Part shown: one piece after another, positions 63,568-64,000 of the stretch
How positions within the stretch are numbered: the first letter of the stretch is position 1
Layout of the letters: every line of letters begins with the position of its first letter
Source: Nocardia sp. NBC_00508
Lineage (GTDB): Bacteria > Actinomycetota > Actinomycetes > Mycobacteriales > Mycobacteriaceae
Direction: 5' to 3'
Assembly (NCBI RefSeq): GCF_036346875.1
Contig: NZ_CP107852.1
Coordinates: 7,564,001 to 7,628,000 of the forward strand
Length of the DNA: 64,000 bases
Made by a program: the position numbers and the translations under genes
Notes under the pieces: generated by a model
The model's input: only the letters and a program-made list of their open reading frames with translations
The model's database searches: none
Told to the model about the DNA's origin: nothing

Positions 63568-64000
63568 CACGGTGTGCCGATCGACTGACGGATCCGCGCG
63601 GCGAGCGCCGCCGGCGTGGGCCGCAGGTAGAACTCGACGGGCGAGATCTCGACGTGGTGGCGGCGGTCGATGTCGTCGAGGATCTTCATGCCGACGAGCG
63701 AGTGTCCGCCCAGGCTGAAGAAGTCGTCGTCCACGCCGATACCGGAGATTCCGAGGTGCTCTGCCCAGATGTCGACCACGTCCTGCTCCGTCGCGGTGAG
63801 TGGCGGCCGGGTCGCGAGACGGCTGACGACAGCGGCGACAACCTCGGCCTCCGCCGCGACGAGGTAGTGATGGCCGCCGGGGAAGGTCCGGATCTCGAGA
63901 TCCCCGGTGGTGGCCGCGGTCCACGCGTGCAGATCGGCCACGGGGCAGGTCTGATCCGCTTGTCCGCCGAAGGCGACGAAGCCGGCCTGTAGCGACGTCA
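63567..64000 (-). CDS. Thioesterase domain fused to a carrier domain (5' part outside window)
   Basis: The reading frame runs past the window edge. The visible part begins with the end of a RifR-like thioesterase (FVAFGGQADQTCPVADLHAWTAATTGDLEIRTFPGGHHYLV, His in GGHHY). A carrier domain follows: DVVDIWAEHLGISGIGVDDDFFSLGGHSLVGMKILDDI, phosphopantetheine Ser in GGHSL. It ends soon after. The order thioesterase then carrier is the reverse of the usual NRPS ending, where the thioesterase is last. The part outside the window may contain more modules. Confidence 0.85.
   Translation of the reverse strand, partial: TSLQAGFVAFGGQADQTCPVADLHAWTAATTGDLEIRTFPGGHHYLVAAEAEVVAAVVSRLATRPPLTATEQDVVDIWAEHLGISGIGVDDDFFSLGGHSLVGMKILDDIDRRHHVEISPVEFYLRPTPAALAARIRQSIGTP

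Overview
The window is high-GC actinobacterial DNA, most likely from a Nocardia (inference). The indicators are the mycobacterial/nocardial style of the complex I genes, many GTG starts, tightly overlapping genes, DUF5753/DUF6879 regulators and several F420/flavin (LLM) oxidoreductases.

Region 1 (about 0.4-16.4 kb) is a complete NADH:quinone oxidoreductase (complex I) operon on the + strand, nuoA to nuoN. Nearly every junction is an ATGA/GTGA-type overlap, so translation is probably coupled throughout. Three features are unusual. NuoH and NuoI are one continuous reading frame. NuoD, NuoE and NuoG carry in-frame copies of a ~46-bp hairpin-containing repeat right after the start codon (one each in nuoD and nuoG, two in nuoE), encoding a SRSDS..GG..TGG peptide. 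A 16-codon micro-ORF bridges nuoM and nuoN. A strong hairpin closes the operon.

Region 2 (16.4-32.7 kb) is ordinary accessory chromosome. It holds a DUF5753 regulator operon, a TetR regulator between two paralogous alpha/beta hydrolases with a nested palindromic operator, an HxlR/nitroreductase pair, an S8 peptidase without a signal peptide, a DUF308 membrane protein and a zinc-motif coiled-coil protein. It ends with an AraC-VOC-UvrA-like cassette and a flavin monooxygenase/TetR pair sharing a perfect 22-bp palindrome.

Region 3 (32.7-51 kb) mixes intact metabolic and regulatory genes (epoxide hydrolase, two MarR units, LysR, EamA exporter, amidase, beta-propeller protein) with many decayed mobile pieces. 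These include a Tn3 transposase remnant, three tyrosine-recombinase loci (one intact), a serine-recombinase fragment, a peptide-deformylase remnant and a large serine recombinase ending at a tRNA 3' fragment. An IS5-type element with matching ends and a 3-bp target duplication has a broken transposase. This is a repeatedly used integration zone.

Region 4 (51.2-64 kb, continuing past the window) looks like a small biosynthetic gene cluster. Its + strand genes are two LLM flavin oxidoreductases, a P450 and a SnoaL-like protein, then a free-standing acyl carrier protein with a second P450. Its - strand genes are a truncated-condensation/adenylation NRPS protein, a polyprenyl synthetase and a HydG/ThiH/NosL-type radical SAM enzyme, then a thioesterase-carrier protein, a third P450 and a type II thioesterase. 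A plausible model (inference) is that the radical SAM enzyme makes or trims an unusual acid. The adenylation protein would load it on the carrier protein, the P450s and flavin enzymes oxidise it, and a prenyl chain is joined or supplied. The adenylation domain lacks the usual Asp that binds the alpha-amino group, and two of the three P450s lack the I-helix acid. The product cannot be named from the sequence.
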